DNA from: Oricola indica
GTDB taxonomy: Bacteria > Pseudomonadota > Alphaproteobacteria > Rhizobiales > Rhizobiaceae
DNA length: 64,000 nucleotides
NCBI RefSeq assembly: GCF_019966595.1
Contig: NZ_JAINFJ010000006.1
Coordinates: 179,364 to 243,363, forward strand
Direction of reading: 5' to 3'
The translations under genes and the position numbers were made by a program. Every line of letters starts with the position of its first letter. Position 1 is the stretch's first letter. This document shows positions 1-9,744 of the stretch, in pieces. Under the pieces are notes generated by a model, which had not been told where the DNA came from, ran no database searches, and saw only the letters and a list, made by a program, of their open reading frames with translations.

Positions 1-22
1 GTTTCTCAGGAAAGGGTTGCCC

Positions 23-64
23 GGAAGGCACGGGATACGCCCCATTCCCGTGCCTTCCATTTTT
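23..64 (+). terminator. Rho-independent terminator of an upstream gene
   Basis: A perfect 13-bp stem (23-35 pairs with 46-58, arms GGAAGGCACGGGA and its complement) encloses a 10-nt loop and is followed by ATTTTT. This is a textbook intrinsic terminator. It probably ends a gene lying left of the window and insulates the sarcosine oxidase operon. Confidence 0.85.
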
Positions 65-201
65 CAACGGGTCCTTTTCGTGCGCCATGGCGAGTCGCAA
101 AAAGGGCAGAGTGTCGTCGTATCGGACGATATTGCTACATCCAGCGGCGCGGGGCCAGGGGCCGAAACGCCTTTCTGGACGACCTGACGGGGTGATTTGC
201 G

Positions 202-1455
202 ATGCGGAAATATTCCGGATTTGCCTTGGTGCGCGAAGCCATGCGCGCTCACAAGGGATGGGACCGGCAGTGGGCCTCGCCGGAACCCAAACCCGAATAT
301 GACGTGATCATCATCGGTGCCGGCGGGCATGGTCTGGCGACCGCCTATTACCTCGCGAAAGAACATGGCATCACCAATGTGGCCGTACTCGAGAAGGGCT
401 GGCTCGGCGGTGGAAACACCGGGCGAAACACCACGATCATCCGGTCGAACTACCTCTATGACGAATCCGCCGGGCTTTACGATCATGCGGTGAAGCTGTG
501 GGAGAACCTCTCGCAGGATCTCAACTACAACGTCATGTACTCGCCGCGCGGCGTGATGATGCTGGCGCACAACGTGCACGATGTGCAGGTGTTCAAGCGG
601 CATATCCATGCCAACCGGCTCAACGGTGTCGACAATGAATGGCTGACGCCGGAAGCGGCGAAGGAATATTGCCCGCCGCTCAACATTTCGTCGACGGCGC
701 GCTACCCGGTCATGGGCGCGGCGCTGCAGCGCCGTGGCGGAACGGCGCGTCACGACGCGGTCGCCTGGGGCTATGCCCGAGCGGCTTCCGATCGCGGCGT
801 GCATATCATCCAGAATTGCGAAGTCACCGGTGTCCGGCGTGGCGCGGACGGCGCGGTGACCGGGGTGGAGACCTCGCGCGGGTTCATCGGGGCGAAGAAG
901 GTCGGGGTGGTCGCCGCCGGCAATACTTCGGTGATCATGCAGATGGCGGATGTGCGCATGCCGCTGGAGAGCTTCCCGCTGCAGGCGCTGGTCTCCGAGC
1001 CGGTCAAACCGTGCTTTCCGTGTGTCGTGATGTCGAACACGGTGCATGCCTACATCTCCCAGTCCGACAAGGGCGAACTGGTGATCGGTGCCGGCACCGA
1101 CCAGTACACCTCCTATTCGCAGACAGGAGGCCTGCACATCATCCAACACACATTGGATGCGATCTGTGAAATGTTCCCGATGTTCACCCGCATGCGCATG
1201 CTGCGTTCCTGGGGCGGTATCGTGGATGTGACGCCGGACCGCTCGCCGATTATCGCCAAGACGCCGGTCTCCGGGCTCTACGTCAATTGCGGATGGGGAA
1301 CGGGCGGCTTCAAGGCGACGCCGGGCTCCGGCCATGTTTTTGCCCACACCATCGCCAACGATAACCCGCACCCGATCAATGCGGGCTACACGATGGAGCG
1401 GTTCAAGACCGGTCGCCTGATCGACGAGGCCGCCGCCGCGGCCGTGGCGCATTGA
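202..1455 (+). CDS. soxB: Sarcosine oxidase subunit beta
   Basis: Beta subunit of the cytoplasmic heterotetrameric sarcosine oxidase, which oxidatively demethylates sarcosine to glycine and carries both non-covalent FAD and covalent FMN. The 417-aa product has the N-terminal [13 protein letters not shown] block typical of SoxB, a dinucleotide-binding motif [14 protein letters not shown] near residues 37-50, and an RHD motif at about 183-185. The histidine there (about 184) corresponds in context to the FMN-linked histidine known in the family. Length is normal. It is the first gene of the soxB-x-D-A-G operon. The ATG at 202 is preferred because it keeps the conserved N-terminus. Confidence 0.96.
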   Translation: MRKYSGFALVREAMRAHKGWDRQWASPEPKPEYDVIIIGAGGHGLATAYYLAKEHGITNVAVLEKGWLGGGNTGRNTTIIRSNYLYDESAGLYDHAVKLWENLSQDLNYNVMYSPRGVMMLAHNVHDVQVFKRHIHANRLNGVDNEWLTPEAAKEYCPPLNISSTARYPVMGAALQRRGGTARHDAVAWGYARAASDRGVHIIQNCEVTGVRRGADGAVTGVETSRGFIGAKKVGVVAAGNTSVIMQMADVRMPLESFPLQALVSEPVKPCFPCVVMSNTVHAYISQSDKGELVIGAGTDQYTSYSQTGGLHIIQHTLDAICEMFPMFTRMRMLRSWGGIVDVTPDRSPIIAKTPVSGLYVNCGWGTGGFKATPGSGHVFAHTIANDNPHPINAGYTMERFKTGRLIDEAAAAAVAH

Positions 1456-1488
1456 TGGCGGGCGGGCTGTTGACCATGTGGGGACGCC

Positions 1489-1893
1489 ATGCTGATGGGG
1501 CTCATCATACGCCTCGCCGTCGCGGCGATGCCGACGCTTGCGCCGGCAGATACGCCGCAGCTGACCCATTGCATCGGTTCGATCGAGGTCCTTCGGATCG
1601 TACGGAGCGAAGAGCGCGTGTGGCCGTTTGCCGACGAGGGCGGCGTGCTGGTCTGCGACGACCAGTCTGGCAGGCCGCGCGTGACATATGCCCCGGAAGG
1701 AGTGTTCGGTGCACACGCGTTGATTTCCGACAACCCGTTGAGCCATTTCATGATGCTGATGCGTCATCGAGACTACATCACGCGGGGCTTGTCGCCGGAG
1801 GAATTCGCGTACGGAATGAACTGGTGGGGCCATGTCGGCAGACAGCTTTGCGAGCGCAAACGCGCTGTCACCATTCGCCCCTGCTTCAAGTAA
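1489..1893 (+). CDS. Small exported-type protein of unknown function inside the sox operon
   Basis: A 134-aa product that starts with a short hydrophobic stretch (about residues 3-20) resembling a signal peptide or membrane anchor, although no clear cleavage site is visible. The mature part has a VWPF motif followed by VLVC and further cysteines, loosely reminiscent of small secreted DUF2511/YebY-type proteins; that resemblance is weak. It lies 33 bp after soxB and 10 bp before soxD, so it should be cotranscribed. An exported protein is unexpected among cytoplasmic sarcosine oxidase subunits. The ribosome binding site is poor, and ATG 1495 is an alternative start. Confidence 0.6.
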   Translation: MLMGLIIRLAVAAMPTLAPADTPQLTHCIGSIEVLRIVRSEERVWPFADEGGVLVCDDQSGRPRVTYAPEGVFGAHALISDNPLSHFMMLMRHRDYITRGLSPEEFAYGMNWWGHVGRQLCERKRAVTIRPCFK

Positions 1894-1903
1894 GGATAGC
1901 CGC

Positions 1904-2236
1904 ATGCTTTTGATCCATTGCCCCTATTGCGGCGAGGAGCGGCCGGAGCTCGAGTTTCGCCATGCCGGCGAGGCGCATATCGCGCGGCCAGAGAACATCG
2001 CGGAGATATCCGACGAGGACTTCGCGCATTACTTCTTCTATCGCGATAATCCGAAGGGTGTGACGTTCGAGCGTTGGCGGCACATGCATGGATGCGGTCG
2101 TTTCTTCAATGCGGTGCGTGACAGCGTGTCGGACAAGTTCCTGACGACCTACAAGGCCGGCGAACCGAAGCCCGATATCGCCGATGCGGCAAACGAGAAC
2201 CAGATCAACACCAGCAAGGGACAAGGCGCGAAATGA
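1904..2236 (+). CDS. soxD: Sarcosine oxidase subunit delta
   Basis: Small zinc-binding delta subunit (110 aa) of heterotetrameric sarcosine oxidase. It begins MLLIHCPYCGEERPELEF, with a CxxC pair at residues 6 and 9 and a later HxHxC-like cluster (WRHMHGCG, about 59-65), the zinc-ligand pattern of the family. The YFFYRDNPKG segment is also typical. An upstream in-frame ATG at 1832 exists but lies inside the previous gene; ATG 1904 gives the family N-terminus and follows AAGGA. Its stop overlaps the soxA start (ATGA). Confidence 0.95.
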   Translation: MLLIHCPYCGEERPELEFRHAGEAHIARPENIAEISDEDFAHYFFYRDNPKGVTFERWRHMHGCGRFFNAVRDSVSDKFLTTYKAGEPKPDIADAANENQINTSKGQGAK

Positions 2237-5235
2237 GTGCCGCCGGAGCCAATCGCATCGCCGGAGCGGGCCGGCTGACGCCCGCCAATACCGTGCGCTT
2301 CACCTTTGACGGGAAGAGCTATACCGGCCTTCAGGGCGACACGCTTGCCTCGGCACTGATCGCCAACGATGTGCATCTGGTCGGCCGCTCCTTCAAATAT
2401 CACAGGCCGCGCGGCATCCTTTCGGCAGGCCCCGAAGAACCCTCCGCGCTTGTCGGCGTGCGCAGGGACGCATCGCGCCATACGCCCAATATCCGTGCGA
2501 CCGTGCAGGAGATTCATGACGGGCTCGATGCCGTCAGCCAGAACCGCTGGCCGTCGCTCACTTTCGACATCGGTGCGCTCAACGACATCGGGTCTCCGAT
2601 GTTTTCGGCCGGCTTCTACTACAAGACGTTCATGTGGCCGAAAGCGGCCTGGAAACACATCTACGAGCCGGTGATCCGCAACGCGGCCGGGCTCGGCGTC
2701 GCGCCGAAAGAGGCGGATCCCGACAACTATGCAGCGCGCTATGTTCATTGCGACGTTCTGGTGATTGGTGGCGGCGTCGCCGGCCTGACGGCCGCGCTGT
2801 CGGCGGCGGAATCCGGCGCGCGCGTGATCCTGTGCGACGAGAATGCGCATCCCGGCGGGGCGCTGCGCTTCGAAGGCGAGGCGCGGCTCGACGGTATGGC
2901 GGGCCATGACTGGGCCGTACAGGCCGCGGGCCGGCTTGCCGCGATGGACAATGTACGTCTGCTGACGCGCACGACAGCGTTTGGCTATTACGCACAGAAC
3001 TTCGTCGGGCTTGTCGAGCGCGTGACGGACCATCTGGCCGCGCCGGAACCGGACATGCCGCGCGAGCGCGTGTGGCAGGTGCGTGCCGGCAAGGTGATCA
3101 TCGCCGCGGGCGCGATCGAGCGGCATATGGTGTTTGCCAACAACGACCGGCCGGGCATCATGCTGGCGTCGGCTGCGCGCACCTATCTCAATCACTACGG
3201 CGTCGCGGTCGGTCGCAAGGTTGGCGTCTATACCGCGAATGACAGCGCCTATGGCGCGGCGTTCGATCTCAAGCGGGCCGGCGCGGATATTCCCGCCATC
3301 GTGGATCTTCGCGACGAGCCCGATGCCGGTCTCGTCGAGGAAGCCGGCGTTCTCGGTATTCGGGTCCTGACCGGCCATGCGGTGACCGGCGCGGGCGGAA
3401 AGCTGCGCGTCGCCTCGATGTCGGTGGAACCGAAAAAGGGCGGCAGGACCGAGGTCATCCCAGTCGATGCGCTGATCATGAGCGCGGGTTGGACCCCGTC
3501 GGTGCACATGTTCTCCCAGTCGCGCGGCAAGGTCGCTTGGGACGAGGAAACCGGGCGTTTCCTGCCCGGAACCTATGCGCAGGAATGCGCAAGCATCGGC
3601 GCATGCAACGGCACGGACGGGCTGGAAGCCACCGTGAACGAGGCGCTCGCCGTGGGCGAGGCAGCGGCGAAGGCCGCTCATCCCAAGGCGAAGAAACCCT
3701 CCGTTGCGATCAGTGTCGGCAGCGCCGGAAAATGGGCCGGCGGCATGGTCGGTGCCGGGCCGGGCGCCGAAGCGGGCAAGGTGGTCAAGGCATTCGTCGA
3801 TTTCCAGAACGACGTGACCGCCAAGGATATCCGATTGGCCGTGCAGGAAGGCATGCACTCCATCGAGCACGTCAAGCGGTTTACCACCAACGGCATGGCG
3901 ACCGATCAGGGCAAGCTGTCGAACCTTCACGGGCTCGCCATCGCCGCGGAAGCGCTCGACAAGCCGATCCCGAAAGTCGGCCTGACCACCTTCCGTCCGC
4001 CCTACACGCCGACCACCTTCGGCGCGATCGTCAATCATGCGCGCGGCAAGATCTTCGATCCGATGCGGCGAACGCCGATGCACGCGGCGGAAGCAGCGGC
4101 GGGCGCCGTGTTCGAGGATGTCGGCCAGTGGAAACGCGCCTGGTACTATCCGCGCGCCGGCGAGGACATGCACGCCGCGGTCAACCGCGAATGCCGGACG
4201 GTGCGCGAAGTCGCCGGCATGTTCGACGCGTCGACGCTAGGCAAGATCGAGGTCGTGGGACCCGACGCTGCCAAGTTCCTGAACATTCTCTACACGAACC
4301 CCTTCCTCAAGCTCGGCGTCGGGCGCTTGCGCTACGGCATCATGTGTCGCGAGGACGGCTTCATCTATGACGACGGCGTCGTCGGGCGCCTCGCGGAAGA
4401 CCGTTTCCACGTCACCACCACGACGGGCGGCGCACCGCGCGTGCTCCATCACATGGAAGACTATCTCCAGACGGAATTCCCCGACCTGAAGGTCTGGCTG
4501 ACCTCGACCTCCGAGCAGTGGGCCGTGATCGCCGTGCAGGGGCCGAAGGCGCGCGAAATCGTGGAACCTTTCGTGGAAGGGATCGACCTCTCGAACGAGG
4601 CCTTCCCGCATATGAGCGTTGCCGAGGGAACCGTCTGCGGCGTGCCCGCGCGGGTTTTTCGCATGTCGTTTACCGGCGAGGCCGGCTACGAGATCAACGT
4701 ACCGGCCGATTACGGACGCATGGTCTGGGATGCGATTTACGAACGCGGCGCGCCGATGGGCATGTGCCTGTACGGCACTGAAACCATGCATGTGCTGCGT
4801 GCCGAAAAGGGCTACATCATCGTCGGCCAGGACACCGACGGCACCGTGACGCCGCATGATGCCGGCCTTTCCTGGGCCATCGGCAAGAAGAAGACCGATT
4901 TCGTCGGCGTTCGCGGGCTGAAGCGTCCGGACCTTGTCGCGGAAGGCCGTCGCCAACTGGTCGGACTCAAGGTTAAGGATGGCAAGTCCGTGCTGGAGGA
5001 AGGCGCGCAGATCGTCGACAATCCGAAACAGGCGATCCCGATGAAGATGATCGGCTGGGTTTCATCGTCCTACTGGTCCGAGAATTGCGGCGCTCCGATC
5101 GCGATGGCTCTGGTCGAGAATGGCCATAATCGCATGGGCGAAACGCTTTACGTGCCGATGCCGGACGGTGTCATCGAAGTCGAAGTTTGCGGCACCGTGT
5201 TTTTTGACGAAGAGGGAGGCCGGCTCCATGGCTGA
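2233..5235 (+). CDS. soxA: Sarcosine oxidase subunit alpha
   Basis: Alpha subunit (1000 aa), which binds NAD and carries the tetrahydrofolate-binding site where the methyl group is captured as methylene-THF. In order: an N-terminal ferredoxin-like region (about 20-100, without a 2Fe-2S cysteine set), a nucleotide-binding domain with VLVIGGGVAGLTAAL near 175-190, a central domain, and a C-terminal aminomethyltransferase (GcvT-like) domain from about 600, including GIMCREDGFIYDDGV and FTGEAGYEI. The start overlaps soxD by ATGA, and the 3' end overlaps soxG by 8 bp, so translational coupling is likely. Length is normal for SoxA. Confidence 0.97.
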   Translation: MSAAGANRIAGAGRLTPANTVRFTFDGKSYTGLQGDTLASALIANDVHLVGRSFKYHRPRGILSAGPEEPSALVGVRRDASRHTPNIRATVQEIHDGLDAVSQNRWPSLTFDIGALNDIGSPMFSAGFYYKTFMWPKAAWKHIYEPVIRNAAGLGVAPKEADPDNYAARYVHCDVLVIGGGVAGLTAALSAAESGARVILCDENAHPGGALRFEGEARLDGMAGHDWAVQAAGRLAAMDNVRLLTRTTAFGYYAQNFVGLVERVTDHLAAPEPDMPRERVWQVRAGKVIIAAGAIERHMVFANNDRPGIMLASAARTYLNHYGVAVGRKVGVYTANDSAYGAAFDLKRAGADIPAIVDLRDEPDAGLVEEAGVLGIRVLTGHAVTGAGGKLRVASMSVEPKKGGRTEVIPVDALIMSAGWTPSVHMFSQSRGKVAWDEETGRFLPGTYAQECASIGACNGTDGLEATVNEALAVGEAAAKAAHPKAKKPSVAISVGSAGKWAGGMVGAGPGAEAGKVVKAFVDFQNDVTAKDIRLAVQEGMHSIEHVKRFTTNGMATDQGKLSNLHGLAIAAEALDKPIPKVGLTTFRPPYTPTTFGAIVNHARGKIFDPMRRTPMHAAEAAAGAVFEDVGQWKRAWYYPRAGEDMHAAVNRECRTVREVAGMFDASTLGKIEVVGPDAAKFLNILYTNPFLKLGVGRLRYGIMCREDGFIYDDGVVGRLAEDRFHVTTTTGGAPRVLHHMEDYLQTEFPDLKVWLTSTSEQWAVIAVQGPKAREIVEPFVEGIDLSNEAFPHMSVAEGTVCGVPARVFRMSFTGEAGYEINVPADYGRMVWDAIYERGAPMGMCLYGTETMHVLRAEKGYIIVGQDTDGTVTPHDAGLSWAIGKKKTDFVGVRGLKRPDLVAEGRRQLVGLKVKDGKSVLEEGAQIVDNPKQAIPMKMIGWVSSSYWSENCGAPIAMALVENGHNRMGETLYVPMPDGVIEVEVCGTVFFDEEGGRLHG

Positions 5236-5773
5236 GGCCCAGATCGCGCGTGAATTGCCGTTGGCAGGACGGGCTGCCGGCGGTGCGTCCGTCTCCATCA
5301 CGCCGGCGGAACCGGCGATGCGCGTTTCGTTGCGCGCGCCGCAGGAGTCGATTGCTGCCGTGTCCAAGGGTCTCGGGATCGACTTGCCGACCCGGCCCAA
5401 GCAATCCGCGGTCGCCGGGGCGCGATCCGTGCTCTGGCTGGGGCCGGACGAATGGCTGGTGATCGAGGAAGGCGACCGGGATCCGATGGCCGATCTCGCC
5501 CGCGCGACCGCGCTTCATTCGGCGGTGGACGTGTCGCACCGCAATACCGCGATCCTCGTGACCGGAACGCAGGTGGCCGATGTGCTCAATGCCGGCTGCC
5601 CGCAAGACTTGTCTCTCGAGGCGTTTCCCGTCGGCGCATGTTCGCGCACGGTGATGGGCAAGATCGAGGTCGTCCTTTTCCGTACGGCGGAGGATGCGTT
5701 CCGGGTCGAGTGCTGGCGGTCGTTTTCCGATTATGCCTTCGAGTTTCTGCGAGACGCCGCGCGCGGACTCTAG
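5228..5773 (+). CDS. soxG: Sarcosine oxidase subunit gamma
   Basis: Gamma subunit (181 aa) of heterotetrameric sarcosine oxidase and the last gene of the operon. The sequence shows the SoxG pattern: an N-terminal MAEAQIARELPL, the core SVLWLGPDEWLVI, then VDVSHRN and LEAFPVG..SRTVMGKIEVVLF. The family is structurally a GcvT-like fold. ATG 5228 overlaps the end of soxA and is preceded by GAGGGAGG, an unusually good ribosome binding site. The longer in-frame reading from 5120 is rejected because it lies deep within soxA. Confidence 0.94.
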   Translation: MAEAQIARELPLAGRAAGGASVSITPAEPAMRVSLRAPQESIAAVSKGLGIDLPTRPKQSAVAGARSVLWLGPDEWLVIEEGDRDPMADLARATALHSAVDVSHRNTAILVTGTQVADVLNAGCPQDLSLEAFPVGACSRTVMGKIEVVLFRTAEDAFRVECWRSFSDYAFEFLRDAARGL

Positions 5774-5861
5774 GCACCGTCATCGCGATTTCCGTACGGT
5801 CAACTCCGTCTTAAGCCGATTGTGTTCGACTCGCTGCGGGGCTGACACACCGGGATGAGAC

Positions 5862-6410
5862 ATGCTGGACACGATAGCCGCCAGAATGGCGAAGGAAGCG
5901 GGCGTACGGCCCGTCGCGGATTTTGGCGAGGTTCATGCGGGCAAAGTCGGCCACACAGATTGCACCGTGCTCGCCGGTCTCGAATCCTGGAGCGGGTGCG
6001 AGTTCATGCGCATCACCGTCGTGCATACGCGCGGCAGGACATCGCGACGGACGCGTGTCATCAAGTGGCCCTATGCAAAGGGCGATCCCCGCGCGCTTGG
6101 ACCGGTTCTGCGCGATCTCGATGCGTTTCTGGATGCGCCGACAACCGGTATTCTGACCGATGACCGCGGTGCGGTCGGCCGGGTTTTCGACCGGCTCACG
6201 CGGACGGACTATCTCGGCCGGTACGATTTCAGATCGCCGATCGATGAGCCATACGAGAATTCCCTCGATGGCACGGTCGTCCGGTTCTGGGATCAGACCG
6301 AGGCGACGCTGACGGCGCGGCGGCCGGGACGCGGGTTCATCTTCGGGCAAATGCCGCTCGCGGCGATCGGCGAGGTCGCGAAAGCGCTTCGCGCATATCA
6401 GCAGGGCTGA
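5862..6410 (+). CDS. Protein of unknown function (182 aa)
   Basis: No family is recognised. The product is soluble, with no signal peptide or membrane segment, and is rich in Arg and Asp. A start at ATG 5862 follows GGGATGAGAC, an acceptable ribosome binding site. It lies 88 bp after soxG on the same strand, so it may be a separate unit or a loosely coupled part of the sox operon. It ends convergently 21 bp from the MaoC-type gene. High-GC third positions, like its neighbours, support a real gene. Confidence 0.6.
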   Translation: MLDTIAARMAKEAGVRPVADFGEVHAGKVGHTDCTVLAGLESWSGCEFMRITVVHTRGRTSRRTRVIKWPYAKGDPRALGPVLRDLDAFLDAPTTGILTDDRGAVGRVFDRLTRTDYLGRYDFRSPIDEPYENSLDGTVVRFWDQTEATLTARRPGRGFIFGQMPLAAIGEVAKALRAYQQG

Positions 6411-6431
6411 CGACCGGCCGTACCTGCCGTG

Positions 6432-6899
6432 TCAGTCGCGTTCCAGAATGGACATGGTGATCCATGTCGCGGTCAGGGCAGGCTTGACGCTGTTCTCGAT
6501 CTCGATCTTGACGTCATACGTGTTGAGAACACGGCCCGACGGGCGAATGTCGGCTTTCGTCAGAATGAAAATGGCACGGATGCGCGATCCCGTGCGCACG
6601 GGCGCCATGAAACGGACCTTCTCGAAACCGTAATTGATGCCCATCACCGATCCCACGAGGGTCGGCAGGGCCTCGAAGGCCAGGGTCGACAGCATGGACA
6701 ATGTCAGGAAGCCATGCGCGATGGTGCCGCCATAGGGCGTTTCCTTCGCTGCGCGCTCGGGATCCTGATGGATCCACTGGTGGTCATTCGTCGCGTCCGC
6801 GAAACGGTCGATCATGTCCTGGGTGACGGCGCGCCATTCGGACCGGCCAATCTCGGTTCCGACTGCGCCGGGGATTTCGTCGACGGTGATTGTCTTCAT
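6432..6899 (-). CDS. MaoC-family dehydratase (hot-dog fold)
   Basis: A 155-aa single-domain MaoC/R-hydratase-type protein, predicted to hydrate enoyl-CoA substrates in the cytoplasm. The signature region reads FADATNDHQWIHQDPERA (residues about 33-50), containing the catalytic Asp-x4-His pair of R-specific hydratases, followed by PYGGTIAHGFLTLSML. Length matches stand-alone MaoC proteins. It is transcribed alone and convergent with the unknown gene at 5862-6410. No pathway partner lies beside it, so the substrate is unknown. Confidence 0.88.
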   Translation of the reverse strand: MKTITVDEIPGAVGTEIGRSEWRAVTQDMIDRFADATNDHQWIHQDPERAAKETPYGGTIAHGFLTLSMLSTLAFEALPTLVGSVMGINYGFEKVRFMAPVRTGSRIRAIFILTKADIRPSGRVLNTYDVKIEIENSVKPALTATWITMSILERD

Positions 6900-7373
6900 G
6901 TTGATTGCGAACGCGCTTTCCCTGCTGAGAGCCTCATGCCTTACGCATCGCAGGGTTGGCGATCAACCCCAAGACCTGTGGACAGGGCCGGCGCGATCCG
7001 ATCCCTGATCGCGACATGGGGGCAAACGGTGGGTTGCCCCTGCCGAATCCGGTCTTCGAACGCGCTGAGAAGCCTCTGCCAAACCGGTGTCGCCAACCCG
7101 CTCGAGATCGGTCATAATCGTGCACGATTTATGTCGTGTTGGTTGCATTCTGTTTGAAACGGCAGGTTATCCCTCGATGTTTACCGATCTGAGTTTCCAG
7201 AATTACGAGGCGCCAGCAGTATTTTTGGTGACGCTGTCGGGCGGGCTTTGATGATCTGTATGGTCGTGAAGAGATTGCGGTCGTCTTGTTGCCGGGAAAT
7301 GCACTGGTTGCTTCCGGCACGGGTTCCCCGCGCTTTCGCTCCGCATTGCGAACGATCCTGAGCTCGCCGCGCG
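6900..7373. other. 474-bp intergenic region without a recognised gene
   Basis: It lies between divergently transcribed genes (MaoC-type on minus, DUF2156-type on plus), so it must hold two promoters. Only short, poorly supported reading frames are present, and I see no hairpin, RNA gene or palindrome that I can defend. Confidence 0.5.
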
Positions 7374-8360
7374 ATGGAGACTATCCCGGAGGACATTCGC
7401 TACAGGTTGCTTGAACAGCATGGCGGATTCGCTCTCGCCTATTCGGTCGCATTCCAGCCGGAGCTTTCGCATTTCGGAGACGAGCGGGGTTTCCTGTCTT
7501 ACTGCAAGGTCGGAAATACGGCGTTCGTACTTGCTGATCCGATTGCCGACCGCGCCCGACATGAGGAACTGATAGACGCCTTTATCGCCGCGCACCCGGA
7601 TGCCGTCTTTTGCCAGGCATCCCTGAATACGGCGGAAATCCTTTCGCGGCGGTCCTTCTGGGTGAACCAGTTTGGATGCGAGAATATCATCGATCTCGAC
7701 ACCTATTCCTTCGATGGTCCGAAACGGCGCAGTTTCCGGACTGCTTCAAACCGGTTTTCCGCCGGCGGATACCAGGTGCGGGACATGTCGTTGAGCGACC
7801 TCGATCCCGCTGACGTGCGGGCAATCTCGGATCGCTGGCGACGCACGAAAGTGACAAAGCGCCGGGAGTTGCACTTTCTCGTTCGCCCCGTAGTGCTAGC
7901 CGACGAACCGGGCGTCAGAAAGTTCTTCCTTCTCAACCGCGATGGCGAGCCGGAAGGATTCGCCTTCTTCGATCCGGTTTTTGAGAAAGGACGGATAAAA
8001 GGCTATCTCTCGACGACACGGCGCTGGTTGCCGACGACGGATTCGCTTGCTTCCTATTTCATGGTTCGCACCGCGATCGAGACGTTTCAGTCCGAGGGCG
8101 TCGCAACGCTGAACCTCGGTCTCTCGCCGTTTCACCACATCGAAGACAAGGTCTTTCAAAGGAACCGGTTGGCAAGGCGCGCCTTCAGGTTCATGTACCG
8201 CAATTCTCTCACAAACCGCTTCGTCTACCCCGTGCGAAACCTCGCGAAACACAAGGCGAGTTACGGCGGTGTCGAGAGCCAGACCTTCTATGCCTTCAAC
8301 ACCTTGCCGAGCATACCCAGGCTGCTGAAACTGATCCGGGCCTGCCGGATCATCACTTAG
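7374..8360 (+). CDS. Lone LPG-synthase-type (DUF2156, MprF C-terminal-like) domain protein
   Basis: A 328-aa soluble protein resembling the C-terminal GNAT-like catalytic domain of phosphatidylglycerol lysyltransferases and related amino-acyl-phospholipid synthases. Features include FLSYCKVGNTAFVLADPI (about 44-61), a mid-protein KFFLLNRDGEPEGFAFF strand pair and TLNLGLSPF near the C-terminal end. MprF itself carries an N-terminal membrane flippase, which is absent here. In-frame TGA lies 15 bp upstream of ATG 7374, so this is the longest possible start, although the ribosome binding site is weak. Acyl or aminoacyl transfer to lipid is inferred from the family only. Confidence 0.75.
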   Translation: METIPEDIRYRLLEQHGGFALAYSVAFQPELSHFGDERGFLSYCKVGNTAFVLADPIADRARHEELIDAFIAAHPDAVFCQASLNTAEILSRRSFWVNQFGCENIIDLDTYSFDGPKRRSFRTASNRFSAGGYQVRDMSLSDLDPADVRAISDRWRRTKVTKRRELHFLVRPVVLADEPGVRKFFLLNRDGEPEGFAFFDPVFEKGRIKGYLSTTRRWLPTTDSLASYFMVRTAIETFQSEGVATLNLGLSPFHHIEDKVFQRNRLARRAFRFMYRNSLTNRFVYPVRNLAKHKASYGGVESQTFYAFNTLPSIPRLLKLIRACRIIT

Positions 8361-8661
8361 GCCGCCCGGAGGAGGCTTCCATGAAGGAATCCGGCCTGTC
8401 GAAACAATCGCAGAGCTACTTGTCATCGAGTGAATCGGGTTCGCAATGGCGAACCGAATTGCACTTTGGCAAGCGGCGGTATGCCCCCGAGGCTGTCTCG
8501 CATTGAAACGCCACAAGCAGGTCGTCTCGCCGATGCGTGACGCCCGTGACCGATGACCCGTTGGTCGCCGAGCCGGAAAGCGGTGTAGTGCGAACAGTTA
8601 AATACCTTGACTCTGGATGTGTACCCGAAAAAGTGGTTTCATGATCGCTCGGGAGGAGTTC

Positions 8662-9744
8662 ATGGCGAATATCGAATTGGCGAATGTGTCGAAGAGTTTC
8701 GGCAGCGTGAAGGTCATCGACGACCTGTCGCTGGTGGTTCATTCGGAGGAGCTTGTCGTTTTTCTCGGTCCTTCGGGGTCGGGGAAGTCCACGCTTTTGA
8801 GAATGATCGCGGGCCTCGAGACAATCGACAGCGGCACGCTGACCATCGGCGGGAACAGATGCGAGCAACTCGCGCCGGGCCAGCGTGGCGTCGCCATGGT
8901 GTTCCAGAACTACGCGCTCTACCCGCACATGACGGTCCGCGATAACATGGCGTTCGGGCTCCACAATATCGGGATGTCCAGCAGCGAAATTGAGCGTCGG
9001 GTCAAGGACGCGGCGCGTATCCTCGAGATGGAGGAACTGCTCGAACGGCGGCCGTCGCAGCTTTCGGGCGGGCAGCGCCAGCGCGTTGCGATCGGCCGTG
9101 CCATCGTGAAGGAGCCGAAGGCTTTTCTTTTCGACGAACCGCTGTCCAACCTCGATGCGGCCTTGCGCGTGCGCACCCGGGTCGAACTGGCGGAACTTCA
9201 TCAGCGCATGAAGGCGACGATGATCTACGTCACCCATGACCAGACCGAGGCCATGACGCTCGCCGACCGTATCGTCGTCCTGAACAACAGGCGGATCGAG
9301 CAGATCGGGACGCCGATGGAGGTCTATCTGCGACCGGCTTCGCGATTCGTGGCCGGCTTCGTCGGCAGCCCGGGGATGAATTTCCTGAAAGCTGACGTGG
9401 CGGCGAGCGACAACACCGTGGCACGGCTTCCCGACGGGACGGAAGTGCCGCTTCATGTCGACCATCCCGGCTCTGGCGCTTACGAACTCGGCATCCGTCC
9501 TGAAGGCATACGCGTGGCAGGTGCCGGCGGCGATCCAGCCACCACCCGCGCCACTGCCGGGGTCGTTGAACGGCTCGGCGAACGGACGCTGATCCATTGC
9601 GCCTTGCGGGACGGCAGCGAACTCATCGCGCAGGACAGCGGCAAGTCCGAAGTGGCTCCGGGCGACGACATCGATCTGACCTTTGATCCGTCAGCCGTGC
9701 ACCTGTTCGATCAGTCGGGCCAAGCCTACCACGCCCATGGGTGA
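8662..9744 (+). CDS. Carbohydrate ABC transporter ATP-binding protein (UgpC/MalK type)
   Basis: A 360-aa ATPase with Walker A GPSGSGKST, Q-loop VFQNYALYPH, signature LSGGQRQR, Walker B AFLFDEP, the H-loop VTHDQ and a C-terminal TOBE-like regulatory domain. It energises a CUT1-type sugar importer. It most likely serves the permeases and binding protein at 10450-13521, which have no ATPase of their own, although it sits on the opposite strand. ATG 8662 is chosen because GGGAGGA lies 5 bp upstream; upstream in-frame starts (8617, 8641) lack a site. Its 3' end overlaps the next gene by 8 bp. Confidence 0.9.
   Translation: MANIELANVSKSFGSVKVIDDLSLVVHSEELVVFLGPSGSGKSTLLRMIAGLETIDSGTLTIGGNRCEQLAPGQRGVAMVFQNYALYPHMTVRDNMAFGLHNIGMSSSEIERRVKDAARILEMEELLERRPSQLSGGQRQRVAIGRAIVKEPKAFLFDEPLSNLDAALRVRTRVELAELHQRMKATMIYVTHDQTEAMTLADRIVVLNNRRIEQIGTPMEVYLRPASRFVAGFVGSPGMNFLKADVAASDNTVARLPDGTEVPLHVDHPGSGAYELGIRPEGIRVAGAGGDPATTRATAGVVERLGERTLIHCALRDGSELIAQDSGKSEVAPGDDIDLTFDPSAVHLFDQSGQAYHAHG

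Noticed and set aside
64..1905. Long minus-strand open frame of 613 codons opposite soxB
   Set aside because: It is antisense to a certain gene, has the Arg/His-rich composition typical of a shadow frame in high-GC DNA, and matches no family.
2149..4173. Long minus-strand open frame of 674 codons opposite soxA
   Set aside because: Same reasons: complete overlap with soxA, shadow-type composition and no domain.
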